DNA of 64,000 bases from an uncultured bacterium. Its GTDB lineage: Bacteria; Bacteroidota; Ignavibacteria; Ignavibacteriales; Melioribacteraceae. The notes beneath the pieces were generated by a model that was given only the letters and a program-made list of their open reading frames with translations, was not told where the DNA came from and made no database searches. Shown here piece by piece: positions 1 through 8,489 of the stretch. Location of the stretch: contig CALDDL010000352.1 in NCBI GenBank assembly GCA_937936675.1, positions 5,316-69,315 of the forward strand, in the 5' to 3' direction. The number at the start of each line of letters is the position of its first letter. Positions within the stretch are counted from its first letter, which is position 1. A program made the position numbers and the translations under genes.

Positions 1-568
1 ACCATAAATTTATATACTTGCTTCCCTTGCCTGTAAAATAATCTATATATTGTTCTACATATTGATTCACTTCTAGTGGGAAATCGCCTATCCGAATAAT
101 ATTTGAAACTACATTTTTATTATCAAGAGAATCATCGGCAATATCTATTTCCGGAATTTTTTTACTTAACCATTCTTCTAAAGCACTGTTGGATGCATTC
201 GCAGGAAGCTCATCAAGACTATTGACATATCCTTGATAATCCTCTACAATGGAATTCTCCAATTCTAAGAATGATTCATTATCTTCCACTTCAGGGAAAT
301 AACTTAATTTGTTAATTATTGTAAGTGCCTTTTCATAATAGTCCAACGCTTCAGATTTAAAACCCAATTTTTGCTGATAAAGTGCATTGACGTAATCCTG
401 CCTTGCATTTTCTAGCATTTCGCTTACTACTGAATAAGAATCTACTTGTGATAATGTATCTTGATTGGTTAATTGTCTGCTTTCGCTTGTTGCACTATTG
501 AAAATTCCACATGATGGAATCAATGCTATTGTTGCAATAACACATATTAATAGTATTGGTTTTCTCAC
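1..568 (-). CDS. Lytic transglycosylase (MltD-like), N-terminal part only
   Basis: The gene runs off the left edge, and about 189 N-terminal residues are visible. The start is taken as GTG at 568 because GGAG lies 5 bases upstream and a strong promoter sits just before it. The N-terminus is a signal sequence ending at a possible lipobox (IPSC, with an unusual Pro), so it is probably a lipoprotein. A helical region rich in charged residues follows, then near residue 170 the motif FPLEVNQYVEQYIDYFTGKG. In MltD-type murein transglycosylases this motif stands just before the SLT catalytic domain. The catalytic Glu itself lies outside the window, so activity in peptidoglycan cleavage is inferred. 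It is separated by 136 bases from the ABC-like genes and has its own promoter. Confidence 0.7.
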   Translation of the reverse strand, partial: MRKPILLICVIATIALIPSCGIFNSATSESRQLTNQDTLSQVDSYSVVSEMLENARQDYVNALYQQKLGFKSEALDYYEKALTIINKLSYFPEVEDNESFLELENSIVEDYQGYVNSLDELPANASNSALEEWLSKKIPEIDIADDSLDNKNVVSNIIRIGDFPLEVNQYVEQYIDYFTGKGSKYINLW

Positions 569-598
569 TACAACTCCACTGGATTGAAATATAATTGC

Positions 599-627
599 AA
601 TATAAAATCTATTGCTTTCTTTGTCAA
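599..627 (-). promoter_or_regulatory. Sigma-70-type promoter of the lytic transglycosylase gene
   Basis: On the minus strand TTGACA (627-622) is followed after exactly 17 bases by TATATT (604-599). Transcription would start near 592 and give a leader of about 24 bases before the GTG at 568. It is the best promoter match in the window and shows that a vegetative sigma-70 consensus is used here. Confidence 0.75.
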
Positions 628-704
628 GTACTTTATTATATGACCTATGTTTATTCGTTGTATATCAATAGGTTATGAAATAAGACCCTAAAGTATTAAC
701 ATGC

Positions 705-1274
705 TTATCGCAAATGATATTCACTATTAAATTTTAATTCTTTTTTAGCTTCGGTTGATAGTACAATAACTCTTACCCCTTTCAACCTCATTTTTTCCAA
801 ATCATCCATAAAAATAGCATAAAAAGAGGTTTTTATGTATTTGAACGGGTTAAATATAACTACGTTTTCCCTCTTCGCCATCAGTGCCATAATCATTGCT
901 AACTTAAGTCTAAATCCATAACTCATTTCATCAAAATTATTTTCTAAATATGCATCTAAACCAAATTCACTTACTAATTTATCATCAATAATACTATTTA
1001 CAGATAGCAAATTCTCTTTGACGGTCATCCAAGGAAAAGCAGCAAAATCTGGAACAATAAAAACAGATTCGCCGATATTTAAATTATTTATTTCACCCTC
1101 AAATGGCTTCGATCTGCCTGTTAATATTGAGCCAAATTCATATAAAAAATTAATATCAGGAGAAACAATAATTGTTTTACCTCGCTCGGTTAAATCCAAA
1201 TTGATTTTTTCTGATAAAATAATTTCTTTGGAATCTTTATTTTTATATTGGAAACGGACACTGCTTAATTTCAT
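705..1274 (-). CDS. Degenerate ABC-transporter ATPase-like protein (no Walker motifs)
   Basis: The 189-residue protein keeps the outline of a NitT/TauT-type (SsuB/TauB) ATPase. It has a core strand GKTIIV, a Q-loop-like stretch VPDFAAFPWMTVKENLL (normally FQDxxLFPWxTVxxN), a signature helix MSYGFRLKLAMIMALM (normally [15 protein letters not shown]) and a Walker-B-position strand VVIFNPF. The catalytic parts are gone: there is no GxxGxGK[ST] after GKTIIV, Asp replaces the Q-loop Gln, the Walker B Asp/Glu are Asn/Pro, and the H-switch reads STE. ATP hydrolysis is therefore unlikely. ATG 1274 is preferred over GTG 1280 because GAGG lies 5 bases before it. It follows the permease-like gene by 22 bases, so the two are probably co-transcribed with aroC. 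Whether it is a structural partner or a decaying gene is open, but its reading frame is intact. Confidence 0.7.
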   Translation of the reverse strand: MKLSSVRFQYKNKDSKEIILSEKINLDLTERGKTIIVSPDINFLYEFGSILTGRSKPFEGEINNLNIGESVFIVPDFAAFPWMTVKENLLSVNSIIDDKLVSEFGLDAYLENNFDEMSYGFRLKLAMIMALMAKRENVVIFNPFKYIKTSFYAIFMDDLEKMRLKGVRVIVLSTEAKKELKFNSEYHLR

Positions 1275-1296
1275 AAACACCTCATCAATTCATAAA

Positions 1297-1905
1297 TTAC
1301 TTTTTCAAAAAGGAAACTAAAAAATCAACAACCCATATCAACAATCCAATTATTAACCCGGTTACTAGAACCGCATAAAGATCATCAAAAATAAACCCTT
1401 TCTTTAATACTCCACCTAAACCATCCTGCCCATTAATAAATTCATACACCAATACTAATAACCAAACTTCATAATGAATATTTTTTATTTTTCTAAATAG
1501 ATTTGAAAAATATAGTTTCTCTTTGACCACTTCGTAATTTATTGATAAATCTTCCGCAAATTTTGAATATTCAGGATTGGTTCGACTCTTTGTTTTATTG
1601 ATTTGAATAATTACCAGAACAAATGAAAAGAGGAAAGCAAAAGCAAATTCTGCCCATATTTGACCCGGAAAAAGTAAGTTGAGTATAATAGCCAATACTA
1701 ACACAGGTAAATATTTTATAAATGATAATTTTTCACTGATAAAAATAAGACAGTTGATAATCGAAGGCGTATAATGAAGGATAACATATAGTATTACATA
1801 TAAAAGAGCCAATGCAGAATAAACTACAGTTGAGGTAAAAGCCAAGTTCTGAACTATAAAATAATCCTGTAAAATAGCAATAAATTCAAACCAGATATAA
1901 GTCAT
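1297..1905 (-). CDS. Degenerate NitT/TauT-type ABC permease-like membrane protein
   Basis: The 202-residue protein has about five hydrophobic segments. Its C-terminal third follows the SsuC/TauC pattern: an EAA-loop-like stretch (FAEDLSINYEVVKEKLYFSN), then a segment ending NGQDGLGG, then a final membrane helix before VVDFLVSFLKK. In true permeases the matching parts are EVARSLGAS..., GxxSGLGYLI and the last helix. The EAA consensus itself is poorly kept, and no substrate-binding protein gene is adjacent. It lies between a metallo-hydrolase gene (15 bases upstream) and the decayed ATPase-like gene, so both transporter parts appear to have diverged together. The family assignment rests on pattern only. 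Confidence 0.55.
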   Translation of the reverse strand: MTYIWFEFIAILQDYFIVQNLAFTSTVVYSALALLYVILYVILHYTPSIINCLIFISEKLSFIKYLPVLVLAIILNLLFPGQIWAEFAFAFLFSFVLVIIQINKTKSRTNPEYSKFAEDLSINYEVVKEKLYFSNLFRKIKNIHYEVWLLVLVYEFINGQDGLGGVLKKGFIFDDLYAVLVTGLIIGLLIWVVDFLVSFLKK

Positions 1906-1920
1906 TTAATACCCTGTCTT

Positions 1921-2571
1921 TTAATTAATATTTGCGATATAAGGATTATTTCTTTTTTCGTAACCAATTGTAGAAAATTCACCATGTCCCGGAAAGATTT
2001 TAATATCATCATGTAATATAGAAAATAATTTTTTAATGGAATCCATTAACTCAGTTAAATTTCCACCCCATAAATCAGTTCTTCCAATTCCCTCTTTGAA
2101 AAGAAGATCACCCGTAAAACAAATATTATTATCTAATGAATATATACAATATTCTCCCGGCGAATGACCAGGTGTGTGAAGCAAATTAAATTTGCTTTCA
2201 CCTAATTTAATTTCTGTAATATTCTCGAAATAATTATTAGGTTCTGGAGATTCTTCAATATCAAGTTCAAACATTGCCCCCTGAGTTTTTAACAATTCTA
2301 AAAGAAATTTATCTTTTTCAGGAATAATTAATTCTGCTTTATATTGATCTACTAAGTATTTATTCCCTAAGGAGTGATCAATATGACAGTGAGTATTAAG
2401 AATAAATCTCAGATTAATGTTTGCACTTTTTATATATGATTGGAATTCTTCTTTTTCTTCAGCAAAATACATACCCGGGTCTATTACCATCCCTTCGAAT
2501 GTATCAGTACAATAAACAAGATAAGTATTTTCATAAAATGGATTGAAGACAAAACTTTTTATTTTAATCAT
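1921..2571 (-). CDS. Metallo-beta-lactamase-fold hydrolase (glyoxalase II-like)
   Basis: The 216-residue cytosolic protein has the metal-binding motif HCHIDH at residues 61-66, followed by LLHTPGHSPGEYC (third His), FTGDLLF (bridging Asp) and FPGHGEFS (last His). These are the ligands of a binuclear Zn/Fe centre as in glyoxalase II and related thioesterases. The protein lacks the C-terminal helical domain of classical glyoxalase II (about 250 residues), so the short YcbL/GloB-like class is the better fit. The substrate cannot be read from the sequence. Its ATG overlaps the end of aroC by 8 bases, which implies translational coupling. Confidence 0.85.
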   Translation of the reverse strand: MIKIKSFVFNPFYENTYLVYCTDTFEGMVIDPGMYFAEEKEEFQSYIKSANINLRFILNTHCHIDHSLGNKYLVDQYKAELIIPEKDKFLLELLKTQGAMFELDIEESPEPNNYFENITEIKLGESKFNLLHTPGHSPGEYCIYSLDNNICFTGDLLFKEGIGRTDLWGGNLTELMDSIKKLFSILHDDIKIFPGHGEFSTIGYEKRNNPYIANIN

Positions 2572-3772
2572 TTTTGAAATTTTCTCTTAGGTTTGACATA
2601 TAAGTTTTATTATAATTTTCAAAATTTGCTAAGGTTTCCTTCATCGAATCACCTCCAAATTTCATCTGAAAATATTTTGATATCGACCATGCAGCCATCG
2701 ATTCACCTATAACCGCGCATGCCGGTACTGCAACAAAATCACTTCGTTCACGCCTAGAAACAATATTCTTATTTGTAGCTAAATCAATAGAATGTAAAGG
2801 GTTCATCAATGTTGCTATTGGTTTCATTGCTGCTCGAATAATTATTGGACTTCCATTTGAAATTCCCCCTTCAATTCCTCCGGCTCTATTTGTCTTTCTA
2901 AAGATTTTTTTATTCTTCAAATATATTTCGTCGTGAACTGATGAACCCGGAATATTTGCAGCTTCAAAACCAATTCCTATCTCCACCCCTTTAATAGCAT
3001 TAATTGACATTATAGATTGCGCAATTTCTGCATCAATCTTATCTTCAAAATGAGCAAATGTTCCCAATCCAACAGGTACGCCTGTTATAACTACAATAAA
3101 AGTACCACCTAACGTGTCGCCAAGTTTTTTAATCTTTTTTATTCTATTAATTATTTTAGTCTCATGCTCTGATTCCAAAACTCTTACCGGACTCTTATCG
3201 GCAGTATCATTAATTTTATTTATTGATTTTGGAATAGTATCCGAGAGAAGTTTTTTATAAAAATTATTTTTGGGATATATCCCACCAATACTTTCTACGA
3301 AACTTTGTACTTTTATTCCAAATTCTCTTAAATATAATTTGGATATTGAACAAGCTGCTACTCTTGCCGCAGTCTCTCTGGCACTTGATCTCTCAATTGA
3401 ATTTCTTATGTCATCAAAATCAAATTTAATCGAACCAACTAAATCGGCATGCCCCGGTCTGGGGATTGTAATTTTTTCGGGTTTTTCTTCAATATCAGTA
3501 TATGACATCTTTTCAGTCCAATTTTCCCAATCGCTGTTTTTTATAAATAAAGTTATCGGGGAGCCTAAAGTTTTACCGAATCTTACACCGCTTAAAATTT
3601 CCACTTGGTCACTTTCGATCTTCATTCTTAGACCTCTGCCATAACCGTGTTGTCTTCTTTTTAATTCATTATTAATAAAATCAAGATCGATTTTTAGATT
3701 GGAAGGCATTCCATTGATAATCACAGTAAGTCCTTTACCGTGCGATTCACCGGAAGTAATAAATTGAAGCAT
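2564..3772 (-). CDS. aroC: Chorismate synthase
   Basis: It catalyses the last shikimate-pathway step, 5-enolpyruvylshikimate 3-phosphate to chorismate, using reduced FMN. Family motifs are all present: FITSGESHGKGL at the start, RRQHGYGRG, SSARETAARVAACSISK, GIEGGISNGSPI near the flavin/EPSP site and RRERSDFVAVPA at the C-terminus. The length of 402 residues is close to the usual 360-400. The start is placed at ATG 3772, preceded by TAGGG. The open frame extends upstream to 3832, but that stretch lies inside the htrA terminator and adds a non-homologous leader. It heads an operon with the metallo-hydrolase and the ABC-like pair. Confidence 0.97.
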   Translation of the reverse strand: MLQFITSGESHGKGLTVIINGMPSNLKIDLDFINNELKRRQHGYGRGLRMKIESDQVEILSGVRFGKTLGSPITLFIKNSDWENWTEKMSYTDIEEKPEKITIPRPGHADLVGSIKFDFDDIRNSIERSSARETAARVAACSISKLYLREFGIKVQSFVESIGGIYPKNNFYKKLLSDTIPKSINKINDTADKSPVRVLESEHETKIINRIKKIKKLGDTLGGTFIVVITGVPVGLGTFAHFEDKIDAEIAQSIMSINAIKGVEIGIGFEAANIPGSSVHDEIYLKNKKIFRKTNRAGGIEGGISNGSPIIIRAAMKPIATLMNPLHSIDLATNKNIVSRRERSDFVAVPACAVIGESMAAWSISKYFQMKFGGDSMKETLANFENYNKTYMSNLRENFKND

Positions 3773-3799
3773 TGTCCCTACTGTTTTTCCCAAATATAT

Positions 3800-3828
3800 A
3801 AAAAAAAGCACCCCTAAAATAGAGGTGC
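3800..3828 (-). terminator. Rho-independent terminator after htrA
   Basis: On the minus strand GCACCTCT pairs with AGGGGTGC (one G-T pair) across a five-base loop (3828-3808), followed by eight T (3807-3800). It lies 25 bases after the htrA stop and just upstream of the aroC start, so it separates the two operons. Confidence 0.9.
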
Positions 3829-3853
3829 TCATAAATAATTTTAATAAAATCTA

Positions 3854-5350
3854 TTATTTTGGAATTTCTAACCCGACAAATCGAGTTGTACCTGATTGAT
3901 CTACTATTTTCAATAATACTGCATCGCCTTTCTTTTTATTTATAAGGCTCTTGAATTCGGAAACTGACGATACTTCTTTTCTATCCACCTGAGTAATAAC
4001 TGTCCCCTGCGGAATATTTTGCTTGAATGCTTTTCCAAAATTCTTTACGTCGCTGATTAAAATTCCAGAATCAACTTTATATTTTGTTTTTTCGGAAGAT
4101 GTTAAATTCTTTACTGTCATACCAAGGTCTTCAAAAGCTTCTTCGGATTTTGAAGCGTTGTCTTTTGAATCATCACTCTTTTTTGAGGCAACTGCTTCTA
4201 CATTTTCATCATCATCTTTTGCCTTAAGGGTAACATATCGCTCGATTTCTTTTCCATCTCTGAATAGAGTTAATTTTATTTGAGAACCTGCTCTCTTAGA
4301 AGCAATATATCCTTGTAATTCATTTGGTTCATTTACTTCTCTTTGGTCAATTTTGAAAATTACATCACCTTCTGTTATATCTTCTTTAGAAGCCGCACCA
4401 CCTTTTACTACTTCCTGTATTAAAACGCCTCTTGCAACTGAAAGTCCTAAAGCTTTTGCCGTCTGTGCATCAACCGATGAAATACTTACACCAATATAAC
4501 CTCTGCTTACTTTTCCATTAGCGATCAAGTCATTAGCAACTGATTTTGCCATATTAATCGGTATTGCAAATCCATAACCGATATAGCTTGAAGTCATCCC
4601 ATTAGTAGCAATCGCAGAATTAACACCAATTACTGAACCATTTAGATCGACTAATGCACCACCGCTATTACCCGGATTTATCGCAGCATCTGTTTGTATA
4701 AAATTTTCAACCCCATAACGATCTTTAATAATATTTATATTTCTACCTATTGCCGAGACAATACCTGCGGTTACTGTGGATGATAATGAAAGCGGATTGC
4801 CAATTGCCATTACCCATTGCCCTACTTTAATTGCATCGGAATCTCCTAAATAAGCGGCATTAAGATTTGATGCATCTACCTTAATCACCGCTAAATCAGT
4901 TAATGGATCCGTTCCGATCACAGTTGCATCCACTTCTCTTTTATCATGAAGAGTAACCGTTACTTGCTTAGCATCTTCTACTACGTGATTATTTGTTAAA
5001 ATATATCCGTCATTAGAAATTATAATACCACTTCCGCCCCCCTGCTGCTCTTTAGGTACATCATCTCTGAATGGGAAAAAGAAATGGAATCCTTCTGGTA
5101 AATCATTTTTTACTTTGGTTACTACTGTAATTTGAACTATCGAGGGCGTAACTTTTTCGGCAACATTTACGAAGGCATTATTGAATGCTGCTGCCGCTTC
5201 ATCTATTTTTTCTACCGGCGGTCTTTCTGCACCGATTTTAATATCAGCAAAACTTGGTTTTACCCATCCAAATCCGGATACCATTATGGCTCCGAATACA
5301 ATTCCTATAACTACTAAACTAATTGCACCGAAATAACCTTTATTTTTCAT
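3854..5350 (-). CDS. DegP/HtrA-family periplasmic serine protease
   Basis: The 498-residue protein has an N-terminal membrane segment (about residues 8-26) with no obvious cleavage site, a trypsin-like domain and two PDZ domains. The triad is visible: His122 in TNNHVVEDA, Asp152 in DPLTDLAVIKVD and Ser229 in NPGNSGGAL. PDZ1 starts at SRGYIGVSI and PDZ2 near FEDLGMTV, separated by a Lys/Ser/Asp-rich linker. The family degrades or refolds misfolded envelope proteins. It is the last gene of the long minus-strand run and follows recO by 18 bases. With a MacAB-like exporter and a large outer-membrane protein upstream, an envelope quality-control role is plausible. DegP, DegQ and DegS cannot be told apart here. 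Confidence 0.93.
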   Translation of the reverse strand: MKNKGYFGAISLVVIGIVFGAIMVSGFGWVKPSFADIKIGAERPPVEKIDEAAAAFNNAFVNVAEKVTPSIVQITVVTKVKNDLPEGFHFFFPFRDDVPKEQQGGGSGIIISNDGYILTNNHVVEDAKQVTVTLHDKREVDATVIGTDPLTDLAVIKVDASNLNAAYLGDSDAIKVGQWVMAIGNPLSLSSTVTAGIVSAIGRNINIIKDRYGVENFIQTDAAINPGNSGGALVDLNGSVIGVNSAIATNGMTSSYIGYGFAIPINMAKSVANDLIANGKVSRGYIGVSISSVDAQTAKALGLSVARGVLIQEVVKGGAASKEDITEGDVIFKIDQREVNEPNELQGYIASKRAGSQIKLTLFRDGKEIERYVTLKAKDDDENVEAVASKKSDDSKDNASKSEEAFEDLGMTVKNLTSSEKTKYKVDSGILISDVKNFGKAFKQNIPQGTVITQVDRKEVSSVSEFKSLINKKKGDAVLLKIVDQSGTTRFVGLEIPK

Positions 5351-5368
5351 AACTTTTCTCCTAATTAC

Positions 5369-6109
5369 TTAAAACATTTTTAACGATTTTAACCCGCTAA
5401 ATTCGGGAACATGATACCTTAAATACTGTTCCAAAAACTTAATAATATTATTTAGTTCTTTTGTAGAGTAAATCTCTTTTTTGGAGTTTAGACAAGTTAT
5501 GATTTTAAAAAGTTCCTTACTAAATTGAAATGAATGAAAAGAATTTTGTGAACAATCATTACAGATGAATCCTTTTTCAAAATTAAAATCGATTATTTCA
5601 AAATCATCACCTATATCATTATTGCATATTCCGCATTTTTTGAAGTTTATTTCAAATCCGGTATGGCGTATAAAAAAAAGTAAATAACGAATAAATAATT
5701 CAGCCTCGTCATCAGTCGATGAATATTCAAAACGTGATAGAATCTTTAGAGTGCCTTGGAAAAGTTCCTCATTTTCATAATTTTCCATAATAAAAAAATT
5801 TAATAGTTCGGCAATTGCAGAGCAATATTTTAATTTCTCTAAATTTCCTTTAATCGATGGGAAATAGTTAACTAGCTCGACTTCTTTAATTAATTGAATA
5901 TCTCTATCAGTCTTATAATAAATAACGGCTTCAATATGATTAAGTGTATCTATCTTAGAACCAATTTTATTCTTCCCCTGTCTTAATGCGCCTTTTTGAA
6001 TTAATGAAAGTTTCCCATATTCTCTTGAATAAAGAGTTAAGATAAGACTACTATCTGAAAAAGGGATTTTACGAATTATGATACCGGATGTTTTTTTGAT
6101 TTCTGACAT
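5369..6109 (-). CDS. recO: DNA repair protein RecO
   Basis: The 246-residue protein fits RecO in length and order. An N-terminal OB-fold begins TSGIIIRKIPFSDSSLILTL and contains YGKLSLIQKGALR. A helical domain follows, then a zinc-binding cluster CGIC...CNDC around residues 158-185. RecO loads RecA on SSB-coated DNA together with RecR and anneals strands. The ATG at 6109 overlaps the mtnA stop as TAATG, so translation is coupled to mtnA. Confidence 0.9.
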   Translation of the reverse strand: MSEIKKTSGIIIRKIPFSDSSLILTLYSREYGKLSLIQKGALRQGKNKIGSKIDTLNHIEAVIYYKTDRDIQLIKEVELVNYFPSIKGNLEKLKYCSAIAELLNFFIMENYENEELFQGTLKILSRFEYSSTDDEAELFIRYLLFFIRHTGFEINFKKCGICNNDIGDDFEIIDFNFEKGFICNDCSQNSFHSFQFSKELFKIITCLNSKKEIYSTKELNNIIKFLEQYLRYHVPEFSGLKSLKMF

Positions 6110-7104
6110 TACTTAAAGTCATAAGGGAAATTATATAAATTTTTATCTGTAATAATTCCGGTTATTAATTTAGAAGGAGTTACATCAAAAGAAGGATTAT
6201 AAAAATTATATGTTTCTTTAGTTATAAACCCTTGACTAAATGAAGCAATCTCTTTGCTATCTCGTTGCTCGATTATAAATTCGTCACCTGTTTTTGAAAC
6301 TGGATCAAATGTTGATTCCGGTGCTGCAATATAAAATGGGATTCTATGATACTTCGAATTAACTGCTAATGAATAGGTCCCAATTTTATTTGCTGAATCT
6401 CCATTGAGTGCAATTCGATCAGCACCCGTTATAGCTATATCAATTTTCCCGGCTTTCATTAAAGAGGCAGCCATCGAATCTGTTATTATCTCAAATGGTA
6501 TCTCTTCTTTCTCAAGTTCATAAGCAGTTAATCGAGAACCCTGTAATAAAGGTCGCGTTTCATCTACAAACACTTTTTTTACCATCCCCTTGCTAAAGCC
6601 ATGTTTTATTACATTTAATGCCGTACCTTCTCCGGCAGTAGCCAAAGCTCCCGTATTACAATGGGTTATCACATTAGAAGGTTTATTAAAAATCGATATT
6701 CCATTAAGTGCGATTTTTTCGCAATAATCAAAATCTTCCTGATGAATTTTTTGCGCTAATTCTATTAACTCTCTTTTAATATTAGAGCTATTTTTATTCG
6801 CTTCGTAATAGGTAATCATGATTTGAAGTGCGTTAAATAGATTAACTGCGGTCGGACGTGTTCTTTTAAGTCGTTCGTAAGCTTTATAAAATCCTTCTTC
6901 GGACTCATTACATAAATATTCTATCGCTAAAGCGTAAGCAGCGGTTACTCCTATTGCAGGAGCTCCTCTCACTTCTAATCTCTCTATTGCCTCGGCTATT
7001 CTATTATAATCGCTTGATGCAATAAATTCCTCTGCAAATGGTAATTTCGTTTGATCTAATAAAACTAATTCTCTACCATTAAATTTTATAGTTTCTATTT
7101 TCAT
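6109..7104 (-). CDS. mtnA: S-methyl-5-thioribose-1-phosphate isomerase
   Basis: It converts 5-methylthioribose 1-phosphate to 5-methylthioribulose 1-phosphate in methionine salvage. Diagnostic segments are RLEVRGAPAIGVTAAYALA at the N-terminus, THCNTGALATAGEGTALNVI with the catalytic Cys, DETRPLLQGSRLTAYEL and the catalytic Asp in ITGADRIALNGDSANKIGTY. The length of 331 residues is slightly below the usual 340-350. The PfkB kinase gene precedes it by one base and may act on the same sugar pool. No mtnP, mtnN or mtnK is in view, so the source of its substrate cannot be settled. Confidence 0.96.
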   Translation of the reverse strand: MKIETIKFNGRELVLLDQTKLPFAEEFIASSDYNRIAEAIERLEVRGAPAIGVTAAYALAIEYLCNESEEGFYKAYERLKRTRPTAVNLFNALQIMITYYEANKNSSNIKRELIELAQKIHQEDFDYCEKIALNGISIFNKPSNVITHCNTGALATAGEGTALNVIKHGFSKGMVKKVFVDETRPLLQGSRLTAYELEKEEIPFEIITDSMAASLMKAGKIDIAITGADRIALNGDSANKIGTYSLAVNSKYHRIPFYIAAPESTFDPVSKTGDEFIIEQRDSKEIASFSQGFITKETYNFYNPSFDVTPSKLITGIITDKNLYNFPYDFK

Positions 7105-7105
7105 A

Positions 7106-8014
7106 TCAATCGAATTGAGTCATTTTAATAAATTCATTATACCTTTTTGTAATAGCAGATTGTTCTAAATTTTCAATTCCAACAGTACTGAAATTCTGAA
7201 CACTGAACGAAGCCATTACAGTACCATAAACGACAGCCCTTTTTAGATTATTAAAACTAAGATCTTTTGTTTTATGCAGATAACCTGTAAAACCTCCTAC
7301 AAAAGTATCTCCCGCTCCGGTGGGATCGGCAATACTTTCTAATGGATATGCAGGTACACAGAAAATATCATCATTACTAAATAAAATAGCTCCGTGCTCA
7401 CCTTTTTTGATAATTACAATTCTCGGTCCCATCGCCTGCAATGCTTTTGCCGCAATAAATATATTATCAGTTTCTGATAATAATTTCGCTTCTGAATCAT
7501 TTACAACCAATACATCTACTTTTTTAATAGTCTCGATTAATGCCTTTCTAGCAATATTGATCCATAAATTCATTGTATCACATACAACTAATGTAGGACT
7601 ATCTAATTGTGAAAGTACATTTAGCTGAAGTTCAGGAGCAATATTACCAAGTAGCACAAAACTACTTTTCCTGAAGTCTTCAGGAATAATCGGATCAAAT
7701 TTTTCAAATACATTTAAATCAGTAAAAATAGTTTCTCTATTATTGCAGTCTTCTCCATACTTACAACCATAGTGAAATGTTTTTCCATCAGTTTTAACCT
7801 GAAGACCGGCTAAACCAATTTTATGATCTTCTAATATTTTTATATGCTCTTTACTGAAATCATTTCCTACTACGCCAATTAATTCAATAGGAGATGTAAA
7901 ATAACTTGCTGCTAAAGTAATATAAGTAGATGAGCCTCCGAGAACATTCTCTACTTTATTAACCGGTGTTTCTATATCGTCTAATGCTATTGAACCTACA
8001 ACTAATAGTCCCAA
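7106..8014 (-). CDS. PfkB-family sugar or nucleoside kinase
   Basis: The 302-residue protein has both ribokinase-family signatures: an N-terminal GGSSTYITLAASYF region and the C-terminal DPTGAGDTFVGGF with the catalytic Asp and anion hole. The lid strands and a short Cys-containing stretch KYGEDCNNRETIFTDLN lie between. The substrate is not evident. Tight coupling to mtnA (one base apart) suggests a ribose-based substrate such as adenosine or a methylthioribose-related compound, but this is inference from position. The start ATG is followed by a typical LLVVGSIALDD first strand, so it is probably right. Confidence 0.85.
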   Translation of the reverse strand: MGLLVVGSIALDDIETPVNKVENVLGGSSTYITLAASYFTSPIELIGVVGNDFSKEHIKILEDHKIGLAGLQVKTDGKTFHYGCKYGEDCNNRETIFTDLNVFEKFDPIIPEDFRKSSFVLLGNIAPELQLNVLSQLDSPTLVVCDTMNLWINIARKALIETIKKVDVLVVNDSEAKLLSETDNIFIAAKALQAMGPRIVIIKKGEHGAILFSNDDIFCVPAYPLESIADPTGAGDTFVGGFTGYLHKTKDLSFNNLKRAVVYGTVMASFSVQNFSTVGIENLEQSAITKRYNEFIKMTQFD

Positions 8015-8028
8015 TTAAAACCTCGTTT

Positions 8029-8487
8029 TTATAATATTTTAGAAAGATTAAGATGACTAAATTGATTTATGAAATAATCATATATAATTTTTGCGGATTT
8101 CTTTTGTCCGCTCCAAGCTAATAATTTATTTGTTTTTTCTAATGTACACCAAAGATATTCTGAATGTTCGTTAGAGAGAATCACGATGGATTGCGGCTCC
8201 ACTTCCGCTGCGAAAACCGGTACCATATTAATTGTATCAGAAATATGATTATAAAATGAATTTACATTTGGAGCAACCCACATATTCTTAGGCACTAGCC
8301 CAGTTTCCTCTTTAATTTCTCTTATGGCTGTTTCAAATCCTTTCTCCGATTCCTCGATTCTACCTGTAACCATTTGCCATAAACCTCCAAGATAAATATT
8401 ATCGGAACGTTTTAATAATAGAAATTCCATCTCTCCATTTATAATTCTAAATACATGTGCTTCTATAATAGATGTAATAATTTCCAT
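8029..8487 (-). CDS. Nudix hydrolase
   Basis: The 152-residue protein has a perfect Nudix box GX5EX7REUXEEXGU (from GRIEESEKGF to REIKEETGL, about residues 42-64). It binds Mg and cleaves nucleoside-diphosphate-linked substrates. The preceding FLLLKRSDNIYLGGLWQMVTG pattern resembles the dihydroneopterin-triphosphate/dATP pyrophosphohydrolase branch, but the substrate remains a guess. It lies two bases after the large outer-membrane protein gene and 14 before the PfkB gene, so it is within the same transcript. Confidence 0.88.
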   Translation of the reverse strand: MEIITSIIEAHVFRIINGEMEFLLLKRSDNIYLGGLWQMVTGRIEESEKGFETAIREIKEETGLVPKNMWVAPNVNSFYNHISDTINMVPVFAAEVEPQSIVILSNEHSEYLWCTLEKTNKLLAWSGQKKSAKIIYDYFINQFSHLNLSKIL

Positions 8488-8489
8488 AA

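Noticed and set aside
3773..3832. Longer N-terminus of chorismate synthase
   Set aside because: The extra codons lie over the htrA terminator stem, and the family starts at the MLQFITSGESHG segment.
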